64,000 bases of DNA from Heracleum sosnowskyi. Lineage: Eukaryota; Streptophyta; Magnoliopsida; Apiales; Apiaceae. Shown piece after piece: positions 11,401 through 23,560 of the stretch; position 1 is the first letter of the stretch; the number at the start of each line of letters is the position of its first letter. The position numbers were made by a program, and so were the translations under genes. The stretch lies in the NCBI GenBank assembly GCA_030848705.1, contig JAUIZM010000016.1, positions 3,410,001-3,474,000 on the forward strand, read 5' to 3'. The notes under the pieces are model-generated. The model was not told where the DNA came from and made no database searches. It saw nothing but the letters and a program-made list of their open reading frames with translations.

Positions 11401-14400
11401 TCAGATGTGCTCTTGGATGAATTTGAGAGCCTCAATATGTACTTCATCAAGCTGGGCCTCGTTGTACGTCGCTCGAGTCTTCGGCAGCCACTAAATAATT
11501 CAAGCAAACACAATTAATCAAAAATGAAAACTACACCTTTATAATTCAAAAGTAACGCATTAGAAAAAAAAGACGCACACCTTTGTAGCAAAAGTCAATC
11601 TTGTATCATTGATAATTTCTTTCATGTAGCGCATTACTACATAAGCACATTCATGGCCACCGGGTTGCTTGGGGGATCCCTATTCCAAAAAATAACTTTA
11701 CATATTACACATACTACTTATCATATAAACCATATATTAATAATAACTATGTACTGAAATGAACTCAAATGAAGTGTAAAAGTACTTACACTCAGAAACT
11801 TCGCCTTGGGCGGCGTCCTGTTGCCCCTACCAGTTTCTGAATTAAAAGATTTCACTGCCCTGCATGAAAAATAAAACTGATACATTGTACACAAAAAATC
11901 ATGAATTTTCATCAAAATGTTACGGTAAATAAAAAATTACCTTGATAATGCTTTTTCTAGTTCTGGAAACTGTGTTGGGTGAGGGAGTGGATTGAGAAAA
12001 TAAATTTCACCTTCCCAAATAATTGCCAAAATCCAATGCATACTATTTTTATTAAAAAAACATACCAAAGTCAGATTTTTAGTACTATCCAGTTTTTTAG
12101 TAATCCTAATATTATATAAGAACTTACTTCTGATTATGCGGCAAAAAGAACAGCCGATCCGGGTTGCCCTCCTTCAACCGGTTAACAATGTAAGCTTCAA
12201 AATCACCATTCAAATTAAATGTGGATCCAGGGTCAATAAAAGCAAACGTCTCCGCCAATTCTGGTCGTTGACTTGTCTCAGTATGCAAGTGCCTACCGAA
12301 AAAAGATACCAACATTAGAAGTAGAGACAATTAAAAAAATACTAACATTAGAATGCATATGGGAAAAAGAAAAAAATGTAACTTACGCCATGTAAGATGC
12401 AATTACAGCTTGCCCTAGCATTTCAAACTCCAACAATGCCAAAATATTCTCATGTAACAAATAAATTATCTTTTCATACCCAAACACATCTGACTTGCAT
12501 TCAATCTGTATCGAAAGCCCAGCAGTTTTCATCCAGGTAGTTGCATGTTTAAATAGTAAGGTAAAGCCCTTTGGCACTTTTGCACTTGGCTTTGCTTCAA
12601 AGAATTGTGCCTTCAATTTCTGCAACTCATCACTCTTGTTTCTTTTATCTGCACTTGGACGCGGCCTTACATTTTTCTTAATCTGTAGATCATTGAACCA
12701 TTTAAAATTTAAACACAATTTAATTTCTAATATCCTCAGAAGCACCATTTTTATTTCAAAATTCAGACAACATATTAAATTGTACCGCAGTAGTTGTGTA
12801 GCTGATTAATTCCTCAGGCCATGCTACAAAAGAGCCAAGTGCATCGCGGACTGTCTCCAATTCAGCATGGATCGGCACTGGAAGCAAGGCATCTGGTTTG
12901 ATGATGCCATCGACAGAGACACACTGATGTCCAAGTGGTATATCAATTCCATGGACTTTTTCTCTATCCTCGCGAGGATACACCATACCAAATGCAACCT
13001 TGTTCTCTATCCTCTCGACAGATAGCTCACAAGATCTGTTCCCCTGCAATATTTAAATGAACAAATTAAATACTAAGGTAAAAAGAAATCATCAATTCAT
13101 AGAAATTAAGAAATAAAATAAAAATACCAAAATTCCAGGAGGTGAAGGCCTAGGGGGAGCATCTGTAGGAACACAGTCGTCCTCGTCAAATTCTAGTACA
13201 ATTGCAGCAGGCTGATTCTTTTCCGGCTGGTAACTGGCCTTTACTGACTGCATTGGGGAGGATTGATGATGATTCATCATTCCTGAACTAATCATTGCCT
13301 TCAGCTGAACAATCTCTGCCTCAAGAGCTTGCGTCTTTTTCTCAATTTTTTCATCCCTTTGTCGATCACGGGCCATCAACTCTTCCTTTGTGATTCGAAC
13401 TTTCTTCTCTCGTGGCAATTTAAAGTACTGTTTTGGAGTGATGTACCCTCCAACAGCGCGGACCCTACCAGAATGCTCACGACTCTCCAAAGCCGTAGTC
13501 AAAACATCTTCACCTCCAGAGAATTGTATTTCACCCTTCTCTTTCTTTTCCAACAACGTATCCTATTGATATGAAAATAATTAGAAAACTAAAATAGAGT
13601 CTAAAATTTAATTAATTATAAATGATCATATAATCATATGATAGAAGACTTACAATTTTACCGAATACAACCGCCAAATCTTCATCTACCTCTTCAACCT
13701 CTTCGCTATTTTTTCGTTTACGAGCCTTTTTCCATAAAATTGCTCTATCAGGTTCTACTCCCGGCTCCAGCCTTCCACTTTTCATCTGTTTAAAAATGAA
13801 GAAAAATATAAAAATTCATGCTAATTTTTTATCGAATAAGACAATAATGACTTAGTTCTTACTTCATCTTCTTTTAAACCAATATAACCCTTTCTCGATA
13901 AGCGGTGATGATATTTTCTTTGAGAAACTCTTTCACTCTGCACTTCATGTATTTCCTAAAAATAAAATAATATAATTACATGTCATATATATAGATGCAG
14001 AATTAACTATAAAATCAACAGAATTAACTATGAAATTAAATCAAACCTCCCATGCCGGATCAGTCCTCTGTCTCACAAATCTTTTCCAGGTTGACTTACT
14101 AACATAAGCATATTGCTTTGGGGGCTTACTCAGTTTCTTCTTCTGTCCAACATATGGCCGCACAAACTTCCTCGTCAAATTAGTCTTGAATTGTCGCCAT
14201 TTACAACCAGCAGACTTTAGGACAAAGTCCTCACACTGTGGTTTCACTTTGAATGTAGACTGGAAAACACACAAGTAAAATGAGAATTTTAAATACGAGA
14301 AATTCACAATACATGTAAAAATAGTATATCTAACCTGAATATCTATCCAAAGCTTTGATTTTAATTCAGGATCCACATTTGGCCAACTAGCAATGTCGAT

Positions 14401-14745
14401 TGGAATCGTAGTCCTGGCCAACATTCCAATATATGACTGCAATCGCGCCCTAGTTTCACCATCAGGAATTCCCCATTCATTGAACGTGACTTTAGTTTTT
14501 TTCCCGCGAGCTTTCTTCACAATCACATTGTACATTCTGCATACACCACGCTTTCCTCCTGACTTTGTTCTAAAAGTGTCGGTTGTTGTAACCGTGGGTT
14601 GCTCTGAGTTGGCCTGTTGAGGTTCTGATGCTTGAGCTGTCTGAGAGTCAAGAGTTTCTGATGCTTTGTCCACAATCTCCAGTTGTTTAGTGGTAACATT
14701 ATCTGAGTCCGCCTTTTTTGTTTTCTTTTGCTTTTTAGGTGCCAT
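11401..14745 (-). CDS. CACTA second gene: TNPA/Ptta-type protein with C-terminal Ulp1-like (C48) domain, 12 exons
   Basis: Multi-exon gene read on the minus strand. My exon calls by GT/AG sites and homology are 14745-14335, 14259-14047, 13955-13863, 13785-13654, 13562-13128, 13043-12786, 12682-12387, 12292-12128, 12042-11941, 11859-11790, 11679-11581 and 11490-11401. The N-terminus is Lys-rich (MAPKKQKKTKK), probably nuclear. The middle matches the Ptta/En/Spm plant transposase family (EHSGRVRAVGGYITPKQYF, DALLPVPIH, GSFVAWPEELI), with a Glu/Lys coiled coil near the fifth exon. The last exons form an Ulp1-like cysteine protease fold: HWIL, then LNPL where LDPL is usual, then QPGGHECAYVVMRYM with the likely catalytic Cys. 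No stop or frameshift was found. It probably binds the subterminal repeats. The Asp-to-Asn change may impair any peptidase activity. Confidence 0.8.
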
Positions 14746-14789
14746 TTCTCTTGTTTTCCTTCAATCTGTAAAAACAACCTTAACAAAAT

Positions 14790-14912
14790 TATCAGTTAAT
14801 TATCATGGAAAATATGCAAAATTATCAGTTAATTATCATGAACAATATGCAAAATTCTAAATTAATAATCATGGAAAATATGCAAAATTCTTAATTAATA
14901 ATCATGGAAAAT
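14790..14912. repeat. Short tandem repeat, about 37 bp x 3-4
   Basis: The unit AATTATCATGGAAAATATGC and its neighbour AAAATT(A/C)T recur about four times just upstream (minus sense) of the TNPA/Ulp1 start codon, between the two CACTA-1 genes. It may lie in the promoter or leader of that gene. No other gene is present between 14746 and 15062. Confidence 0.6.
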
Positions 14913-15062
14913 TACACATAAATTAAACAAGTGAAACAAAAATCACAGAAAAGCAAAATAAAAGACAATTTTAATTAAAACTATCATGAACAACTACAAA
15001 GTGAAAGCAAATTAAAATTAAATTGCTAGTCACTAAATATATGACTAGACGACTATGACCTA

Positions 15063-18000
15063 TCACTTTTTCACCCAAATCCCCTCAATATTTTGTCTTT
15101 TATTGCTGACACTTGCATCATCATAATCATTTGGGTCACATATAGGGATATTAGAACAGAATGGAGGAGGGTTCCAGGAGGTGTCTTCTGGCGCATCTTC
15201 ATTGTACATGTCATGATAGTCTCGAGTTGTGGACGATAGCACAATAGACCAATTAGCATCAGCTGGATCCTCAACATAAAAGACTTGGTTGACTTGATCA
15301 ACAGAGACATATTTGTCCTTTTTGTGACCTGGTCGATTGAAGTTCACAAGTGTGAAACCAAGATCATCAGACTTGACACCTCTGTCACTTGTTGCCCATG
15401 TACACAAAAACAAAGGGGCCTTAAATTCGTGGTAATCTAACTCCCATATTTCTTCGATAACCCCATAAAATGTTAAATCACTCTCTATGGGATTTATATC
15501 CTTAGCACTAGAGACTTGGACTGTCCTAGCAACTAGTGACACACCACTGTTTTGAACTACCCTTGCATTATCTCGCTGTTTTGTGTGGTATCGGACCCGG
15601 TTAACAACATAACCTTCGTAAGTCAACACTGAAAATGAAGGCTTTCCTGCCAACCATCTTATTGTTTCAGAAACGGCTTCAGAATTCTCCCTCATTTCTG
15701 TTCTTACCTGCATATAAAGTCACAATGCAAATAAGTTGACTTCAAATAAAAACATGACTTACAAAAAATAGTAATAAAAAAGAAAAGAATGTAAACTAAC
15801 TTTTTGTTCAAACCAATCAGCAAATTGTCGATTGTGTTCTCCCAATAGCCACTGTGCACTCTTTTTTTTCCCTTGGTAAATCCCTTCCAAATATTTCTTA
15901 TGCAATCTGAGAATTATTACATCAGATAAGATTAAACCACATGAAAAAAAAACTTTAACACTTATAAAAATACGTAAATAAATGTTACTTACATCACGTA
16001 TGGTTCCACTTCAGTATTATTAAGGAGGACTGTAAGATGCGCTTCATCTCGTTCTTCTTCTACTACCGACTTCATTGTCACACCGCCCATTGGACCAGAA
16101 ATGTTGTCTTCATCTTTCCGAAGCCCAGCAGTTCTACTACTCTCGCTATAGAATTCAGTACAAAATTCTATAGATTCTTCTTTGAGATAACCTTCCGCTA
16201 TACAACCTTCCGGATAAAATCGGTTTCTTACATAACTCTTCAATATTTTATTGAATCGTTCAAATGGAAACATCCATCTATAAAAAACCGGTCCACATAA
16301 ACGCAATTCCCTTACTAAGTGGACTGTGAGATGTATCATAACATCGAAAAATGATGAAGGGAATATTTTTTCCAACTCACACAAGGTCAAAATTAGATCT
16401 GATTGTAGTTTACTCAATTTCGACACATCCACGACTTTGTTGCACAAGGAGTTGAAGAAAAAACACAATCTTATGATATTAACCCTAACATTTTTCGGAA
16501 GCACGGAACGGATACAAACGGGTAGTAACTGTTGGAGGAGGATATGGCAATCATGGGACTTCAGCCCACACAAATTCAGATCAATCATTGATACACAATT
16601 TCTAATATTTGATGCATGTCCATATGGAAGTTTCATATTGTACAATGATGACAACATTATTATTTTTCTTTCTTGGACAAATTAAAAGGGGCAGGAGGCA
16701 AGTATGTTCTTTTCTCACCCATTTCAGGAGCTAAATCCACCCTTAATCCCATGTCAACCATATCAAGACGAGAGGCACTGCTATCTTTAGTCTTGTATTT
16801 CATATTAAGAAGTGTCCCAATTAAATTATCACACACGTTCTTCTCGATATGCATAACATCTAAACAATGACGAACGTGGTGAAATTTCCAATATTCTAAC
16901 TCAAAAAAAATTGATTGTTTTTTCCATGCAGATTCCACCTTTTTTGACTTCCCCCCCTTCCCAAAACTAAATTTGAGTTGCTGTTGTTGCGCCAACACTT
17001 CTTCTCCAGTAAGCGGTTCAGGTGCATGACCAAATTCTTGTTCTCCATCGAAAGCTGCCCTCTGCCTTCTATAAGGATGATGGTTATTTAAATACCGACG
17101 ATGACCTTGGTAGCACATTTTTTTACTATGACTTAAATATTTAGCCACAGTTTTATCTCCGCATATTGGACAAGCCTTATAACCCTTATTGATGCAGCCC
17201 GACAGATTTCCGTATCCCGGGAAGTCATTTATTGTCCACATCAGAACTGCCCTTAAAGTGAAAAAAGATTTGGTATGCGCATCGTACACGTTCGGTTCCC
17301 CTTCCGCCCACAATTTTTTTAAATCATCAATTAGTGGTTGTAGATATATGTCAATATTATTACCGGGCTCATGCGGGCCAGAAATTAATGTTGTTAACAT
17401 CATAAACTTCCACTTCATGCATAACCATGGAGGAAGATTATATGTTACTAACATAACTGGCCAACAACTGTACCGGTTTTTTAATCCATTATTGTGTGGA
17501 TTTATACCATCAGCCGCTAATCCTAAACGTATATTTCTTGCCTCCTTACCAAACTCAGACCACCTATAATCTACATTTCTCCAAGAAGGAGAATCAGATG
17601 GATGACGCATCTTTCCATCAGTAGATTGATTATCTGCATGCCAATTCATTAATTTAGCAGTAGAAGCAGATTTAAATTAAATCTGGGAATTATCGGAAAA
17701 TACCACATGACCTTCGCTGGCACATTAACCCTATATTTTCCATCTTTCCCAACTTTCCAGCGAGATAGATGACATTTGGGACACTCAGAAGAAGACTCAA
17801 GAATTGGACCCCTGTATAATACGCAGTCATTTGGACAAGCGTGAAATTTAACATACTCGAGTCCTAAATCAGTTAAGGTTTTCTTTGCTTCATACATATT
17901 AGCAGGAAGCACATTATCTTTTGGAAGAAAAGAGCCAATAGATTCAAGCAGATCTGTGAAGGCCGTATCACTAACTCCAAACCTAGCCTTCCAATTATGT

Positions 18001-18437
18001 AGTTTTAATACTGACTCTAGTTTAGTGCACTCACTTCCCTCAAACAGAGGTTGTTCCGCATCAGCAACAAACCTCTTAAACTCATCTGATTCATTATCGC
18101 AATCTTCCTTATTATAGGCTGCTTCACATACGTTAAATGTTTCTGAATTTGGTGTGGGATTCGCAGGAGGACAAGTACTACCAACAGATGACTTAGTACT
18201 GTTAACAACCTCTTCCCCATGCCAAATCCAATCATAATACCCTAAACTAAAACCAAATTCGTATAAATGACCTCTAATTACACTGACAGAATATTTCTTG
18301 AAGTTGACGCAACGTGCACATGGGCAAGGAATTTTCTTTGGATTTTTATTATTTTCCTCAGCAAATATCAAGAAGTTTTCCACACCAATTTCATATTGTA
18401 ATGAATCCCTATCCGCTTTTATCCAAGACTTATCCAT
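15063..18437 (-). pseudogene. CACTA TNPD-type transposase (tnp2 family), two frameshifts
   Basis: Cut-and-paste transposase of CACTA-1. Order on the minus strand: transposase-associated domain at the start (MDKSWIKADRDS, then CPCARCVN and the WIWHGE motif), tnp2 transposase core (17649-16660, with WHADNQSTDGKMRHP and CPICGDKT), DUF4218-like region (16657-15993), a short linking exon 15906-15801, and a DUF4216-like region from 15707 to the stop at 15063. Introns of 84 and 93 bp are predicted from GTAAGT/CAG sites. The first break is at about 17675, where an extra 5 bp (AATTT, duplicating its neighbour) follows the YFPIIPRF codons. The second is at about 16665, where one A seems missing from an A-run after LSKKEK. 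Otherwise the gene is full length. Confidence 0.92.
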
Positions 18438-20044
18438 TTTTAACCACCTGGTATGTCACTTAAAATTTTAGTATAATTATAATGATTACATAGTTTGTAT
18501 TATGACCTATTATAGTTTTATTGATAATAGAAATCCAATAGTTTATATTGATCAAATGCACGTATGACATTTGATAGTAATTTTACTTAAAGTATAATAA
18601 TCACAAATAGGGCATGATACACTTTCTAAGAAAAACTAAGCATTCTTGTTTAATCACTATATATAAACAAATCAGATACACATTTAAAAACCTTAAACAG
18701 ATGCATGTTTTTCAGTAACTTGCATACAAAGAATACATACAAATAATAAGAGATCAAAAGCATATGTAATTGTGATTTTAAACCATATAAAACATATGAA
18801 ATTCAAATCATATGAAGCATACAAATAATGATCACAACTGGATAAAATATTTTTAAGAGAAATGAGTTAAGAAAAAGAGCGGGAGTACCTCGTAATTAGT
18901 AGAAGCACTAGGTTGACACTGTGAACAACAGCTAGCAACTATTCTTTCTTCTTCACAAATTGAATAATTGTCCCTAAATATCAGCCAAACAATAAAATAC
19001 TCAAACGATAACATTTAAGATTTTCGTAAAAATCAAAAATTAAAACATAAACCTCCATCCAACAATGAAATAAATTAACAAATATGGAACTAAAATACAC
19101 ATCCAACTCAATATTTCAAAATTGACCAGTAGAAAATCACAAGAACCTTCATAGTTTCTCTTGATCGATTATGTCGGCAGAAAAACAAGATAATTAATAA
19201 TCTAACTAAGAAATATCAAATAATTAATATCAACTAATTAATAGTTTCAACTTTACCCGGCTATTACTCCACCAGATGGAATATCAAATAATTAATAACA
19301 GAAAACATACAACTAAGAAATCTAACATGCATCCAAAAATTATAAATTACAAATTATCTAACAACATGCATTTCGGAAACAAATAATCCAACATGCATCC
19401 AAGTAAAGTACCTAAGAACACATTTCAGAAGAAATTAAAAAGTACCTAAAAGATAACAACCAAGTGACAGAGGTCCTGTAAAAAAACAAACTCAAAATTT
19501 AAAATACATCCAAGTAAATGAAAACCCCCAATTTAAGAAATCAGGGTTTCGATTTATAAAACCCCAATTTAAGATATTATGGTTTTTATTTAAAAAAAAC
19601 CCAATTGAAGACATTAGGGTTTTGATTTTAAAAAACCCCCAAATTAAAAGCTTACCAATTTGGAGAACGGAGGTGAGTAGAGCAGGACAGAGGTGAGAGC
19701 AGAACGGAGGTGAGTATGACGGCGGTGAGTATGACGGAGGTGAGTGGTGGAGGTGGTGGCCGAGGTGAGTTCAGTGGTGGAGGGGAGTTGTGGTGAGTTG
19801 AGCAGACGAGAGAAAGAGATTGAGAGTTGAGAGATTGAGTGGTGGAGTTGAGAGACGAGAGAAAGAGATTGAGAGTTGAGAGATTGAGAGTTGTCCGAAA
19901 AGAGGGGGAATAATTGGGAAGTGGCTGCGGCGGGGGAAATAATTGGGTAAAGAGGGGGGAAAATAATTGGTATAATTAAGGGGGGAATGGCGAAATTTTT
20001 ACTAAGGGGGAAACAAAAACTTAAGTGGCGCACTTTTAATTTTT
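18438..20044 (-). promoter_or_regulatory. Upstream region and probable leader of the TNPD gene, with short tandem repeats
   Basis: No protein gene. From 19500 to 19640 an about 50 bp unit with AAAACCCCAATTTAAGA is repeated about three times. From 19650 to 19910 the plus strand is very G/A-rich (GGAGGTGAGTATGACGG repeats, then two copies of an about 47 bp GAGAGAAAGAGATTGAGAG unit). As transcribed from the minus strand this is a CT-rich leader, common in plant 5' UTRs. The minus-strand 139-codon frame at 19644-20063 is a product of this low complexity. Transcription direction is inferred from the gene it precedes. Confidence 0.45.
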
Positions 20045-20201
20045 TTAGTTGAAGTTTAGACATCGGTTCTAAAATAAGCGCTGTCTTTAAACAACAAAGA
20101 CATCACTTTAACGCGGGGTGATGTTATTACATCTTTTAACATCAGTACTTTTCGGTACCGATGTAAAATGTGTGATGTCTATTTAACTTTTTCTTGTAGT
20201 G
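20045..20201. repeat. CACTA-1 right subterminal repeats and terminal inverted repeat
   Basis: Contains TTTAGACATCGGTT, AAAGACATCAC, AACATCAGTAC, ACCGATGTAAAA and GATGTCTATTTAAC, the same GACATC motif family as the left end, followed by TTTTCTTGTAGTG. The repeats are fewer and less regular than on the left. Confidence 0.85.
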
Positions 20202-22272
20202 TTGGTTTAACCAAGGACGGGGACTTGCGAAGCCCCATTGCACCACCGGTGACCTCCTTAAGGATGGCTACGGTGATTTCTGTTGCAGGTACACAAAGCA
20301 AAGAGGGAATGAGTGGAACAAAAACACTATCACTTGGCCTGAGTGGGAAAGGTAAAATGGGTGAAACACCAACAGAAACGTTGAGTGAACACCCAGAGCC
20401 AAATGTGAGGAGTGACACCCAAACCCTGACAAATATAGATGATCTGCTACCACCAACATAAAGAGAACTACAAGTACAATTCACTCTCAAGGAGATGACA
20501 GTTCATGACAGAGAGGGAAATCCATTATTCAAAGTCCCTCTCAGACCTTCTTTTGCCCAATGGATCTCCTCCGGTCATGTTCATAGCTCTTTAACTTCAA
20601 TACAATCAAATATTGACTTGGCTGCAGCTGATTCCAGAAGAACCTACAGAGCTTTAAGCAGTGCATATGGCACAATAACGGGTACAAAGGAGGATGTGGA
20701 CTCACTGAAGAAGGAAGCTATGGATGAACTGGTCGAATTGAGAGCAAACGTCAAGGACCTACGAGATGGATTCGTGAATGAAGTACATGTTCTTCAACAA
20801 GGTCAAGAAGCTTTATCTGAAGACATTCTGGTTATCCGGGATGGTCAAGCAAGGGTTAAGGATGCTATGAATACATTGTCAAGAGTGGAGTCTCACCTCA
20901 ACAAGAGATTAGACAAAATCGAGCAGACTACCAACTCACGACTGAATGACATTGACAACAAGATTGCTTCTGTGGATGAAATGACCACGGACATTGCTTT
21001 ATTTATGGAGAATCAAGGTAAAGGTCTGGAGTCGATCTGGAATATGATAAGAAATCAACAACCTGGACCTTCAACCTACTATACTGAGGATAACTTCACG
21101 GAGGATTACTCAACTAAGGGGGAGAAAGGAAATGAAACAACAACTATTCTAGTGAGACAATACTGGATTGAAGAACTTGTGGAAGAAGAAGAAGTTGAAG
21201 AGGCATTTGAATTCATGCATGAGCAATCAATAGAAGAGCATGAACCATATTATCCGGAGCCAATTGAACATCCAATCTTGGATGATAATATGGAAGAAGC
21301 AGATCCTCTGTCAATGGAACAAGAAGCTGCCTTGGAGAGATTGAAAGCTGAGAAAGCAGAAAGAGAAGCCAGGCAAGCTAAAAAGGAAACTCACCATGCA
21401 ATTCAAAGAAGCGAGAAACTGAAAAGGTTCAAGATGTATAGTGAAATAAGGAAGAAAAAGTTGATAGATTTGGCACAGAAGCAAGGAAAAGACTGGGAGA
21501 TGGCTTACAAAACATTTTGCGGAGTTGAAGACGGATTAGAAGTCAACGACAATGCTGATGTGGAAGTGATCATTCAGGACATCAGAAGTGCAAATCAAGA
21601 CGATCAGACTTACTTCACTGCATTGAGACAATCTCTTATCTACCTGAAGGCTGGAGTAAAAACAAATGGTGCCTGGAACATAATAATCAGTTTCATGGAT
21701 AGAGGTACATTTGTGATCTCCACGAAGTTTTTTGACAGAGAACATATACTGAATTGTAGGTGATACTCATTAAGATCCAAAGAACTATAAAGCTAAATGA
21801 ACTGCTCCGTGAGCATGTTAAGGAGATCTTAATGAAAGTCAGTCCAGAGGTAACTGAAGATCCTCCGATGGTAAGATTCATGACTGAGGACAAACTGAAG
21901 GATTATCCAAATAACTATCTGATATCAGTTGAGAAGTACCTGAGATCCACTGGATTCATGACTACTGAGAAGCATAAAGTAGCAGACACTCTGAGAAGCT
22001 ATCTTATGGAAAATATGCCCTATTATAGGAAGAAAGTGGAAAGAGGATTGGAAGTGCATCCCAGACTACCCAACATTCCAAAGCAAAATCAGAAAGATGT
22101 TAGCATTGCATGGGTGTGGGCTCGAGTGGGTCAACATGTTGAGTACATTAGAAGACACATCATAGGAGCAATCCTTAAACCTGGAGAACCACTGCACTAT
22201 CCATCTGTGATTGATTATCAAGCTGCAAATTCTAATCCTGTAGCTAAAGAAGGTGAGATCTTATTGGACTGA
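20202..22272 (+). pseudogene. Second ORF of the SIRE-type element, 3' part with coiled coil
   Basis: Continuation of the ORF split at 10318. Frame 20168-20461 ends at a TAA near 20459 where the duplicate copy has a sense codon; the same frame reopens to 21763. Residues from about 20720 to 21060 are heptad-like (Leu/Ile with Lys/Glu), predicting a long coiled coil (VESHLNKRLDKIEQTTNSRL). An acidic Glu-rich stretch follows (EELVEEEEVEEAFEF), then a Lys/Glu-rich helix. A frameshift near 21760 leads to the last part, 21760-22272, which ends 220 bp before the polypurine tract. No known enzymatic motif. Structural protein is the best guess. Confidence 0.7.
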
Positions 22273-22483
22273 AGATGGAGCAAAGAACAATCTGCTCAGG
22301 CTAGAGGAGCAACTTCATTGTAAAAATTTTTATTGTTCTTTGTAAATTAGAAATCTGGAAATGTAAATATTTAATCCAGAATGTATTTAATATTATCAAT
22401 CTGTCTTACTTTAATTAGTTTCATGTTTCCTTAGTTAGTTGAGTTATTCTCGAGGTATTTGCTTGTCAAACTCTAACAATCAA

Positions 22484-22495
22484 ATAGGGGGAGAT
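22484..22495 (+). other. Polypurine tract of the SIRE-type element
   Basis: ATAGGGGGAGAT directly before the TG of the 3' LTR, the standard plus-strand DNA primer for Ty1/copia elements of this type. It lies in a 220 bp non-coding stretch after the second ORF. Confidence 0.85.
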
Positions 22496-23560
22496 TGTAA
22501 AGCATAATGTAATATGTAACAGAGATAACTACAACTCAACAAAGGAACAAGACAGACTATAATATTAACAGAAGCATAGGAATCCAGAAGAATAGAAGAA
22601 ACGGTAAACTCAAAAAATCAAAATATGGTATGTATTCTTGAAGTCCGTAAACAGGTCACAGAAAGAAGTTCATTAATATGTTCAAGCCTCAGTGACAAAT
22701 AAAGAAACAAGACTTTCAAGACTACATAAGTATTTGAATGATAAAGAGTTAGTACTAGAGGATTTCAGTGATTTTAATGAAATAACCAGAACGACAAAGG
22801 ACTTATCAACAGTATTGTATTGAAGACGTAGAGGTATTGATCAAGTGTTAGTCATCTGTGAACCAGACCAGTTGCACTAGTTGTCAGAACTAAAAAGATC
22901 AAGATGTGTATCGTCTCGGAAGAAATTAATTTAAGTCTGACCTGAAACATCCTGGAAGTGAAAAGAATATTATAAGGTATGTTTAGGTTAAATTGGAAGT
23001 ACAATATGCTTAATAAAAACCATCGAATTTCTTTTAAATAAACAAAGATTTTTCTACGATAGATTTTATTAAAATCTATCGAAGGAAAAAGAAAATCTTT
23101 TATTCGATAGTTTTTAAAAGAGAGAGCAGGTGAAATGTAATCACTTTGTCAGGTTAATGAGAAAAATGGACGGCCAGGATCTCTTCCTAGCTTTTCGATA
23201 TTTTTTCTACAGACTACAATTACAGAGTTGAAGAAGTGTCTTATTCAGTTGGACAGTTGCAGAAGATCATTATGGATGAATTTAAGAGCTCCAGAATTTT
23301 TACAGAAGAAATTAATAGTGCCTTAAATTTTGTCATTAGTATTGATTATTGTAACCCAAACTCATTGAAGCTAATCCTACGGATTAGAATTGTAGCACCC
23401 TTCGTGGTTTATATTTATAAAACGATATATTCCCCAACTCATGTTTTGATTTGGTAAATTTGATTTCGGACAAGAACACAATTAATTATCCGCGAACGAA
23501 ATCGAATAAATTGTGAGTATCGTATTCAACCCCCCCTTCTACGATACTTTGGACCTAACA
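22496..23560 (+). repeat. 3' LTR of the SIRE-type copia element
   Basis: About 1,065 bp starting TGTAAAGCATAATG after the polypurine tract and ending TACTTTGGACCTAACA. The pyrimidine/C-run before the final CCTAACA is characteristic of SIRE LTRs. A TATA-like TTTATATTTATAAAA lies near 23409. CTATCGA/TCGATAG motifs (about 23020-23180) repeat those found upstream of the second ORF. The next bases, ATAAT, would be the right TSD; the left copy is lost with the 5' end. Confidence 0.85.

Larger units (their letters stand above)
10319..20201 (-). mobile_element. CACTA-1: En/Spm-like DNA transposon, 9.9 kb
   Basis: Terminal inverted repeats are CACTACAAGAAAA at 10319 and its complement TTTTCTTGTAGTG at 20189-20201. 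The TSD is TTG (10316-10318 and 20202-20204). The empty site is visible in unit 1 of the duplicated host ORF, where CAACTTGGTTTAACC (about 9105-9119) is uninterrupted, which fixes the ends exactly. Subterminal regions are filled with TAGACATCGGTT-type repeats. Two minus-strand genes are carried: a TNPD-type transposase (18437-15063) and a TNPA/Ulp1-type protein (14745-11401). The TNPD frame is broken twice, so the element may need a helper. Confidence 0.97.

Noticed and set aside
19644..20063. 139-codon minus-strand frame upstream of the TNPD gene
   Set aside because: Low-complexity Ser/His/Leu-rich reading of a G/A-rich tandem repeat region, outside the conserved transposase; better seen as leader/promoter.
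7498..22272. True retroviral-type envelope gene
   Set aside because: Position matches the env-like ORF of SIRE elements, but I see no signal peptide, transmembrane anchor or cleavage site; a coiled coil alone is not enough.
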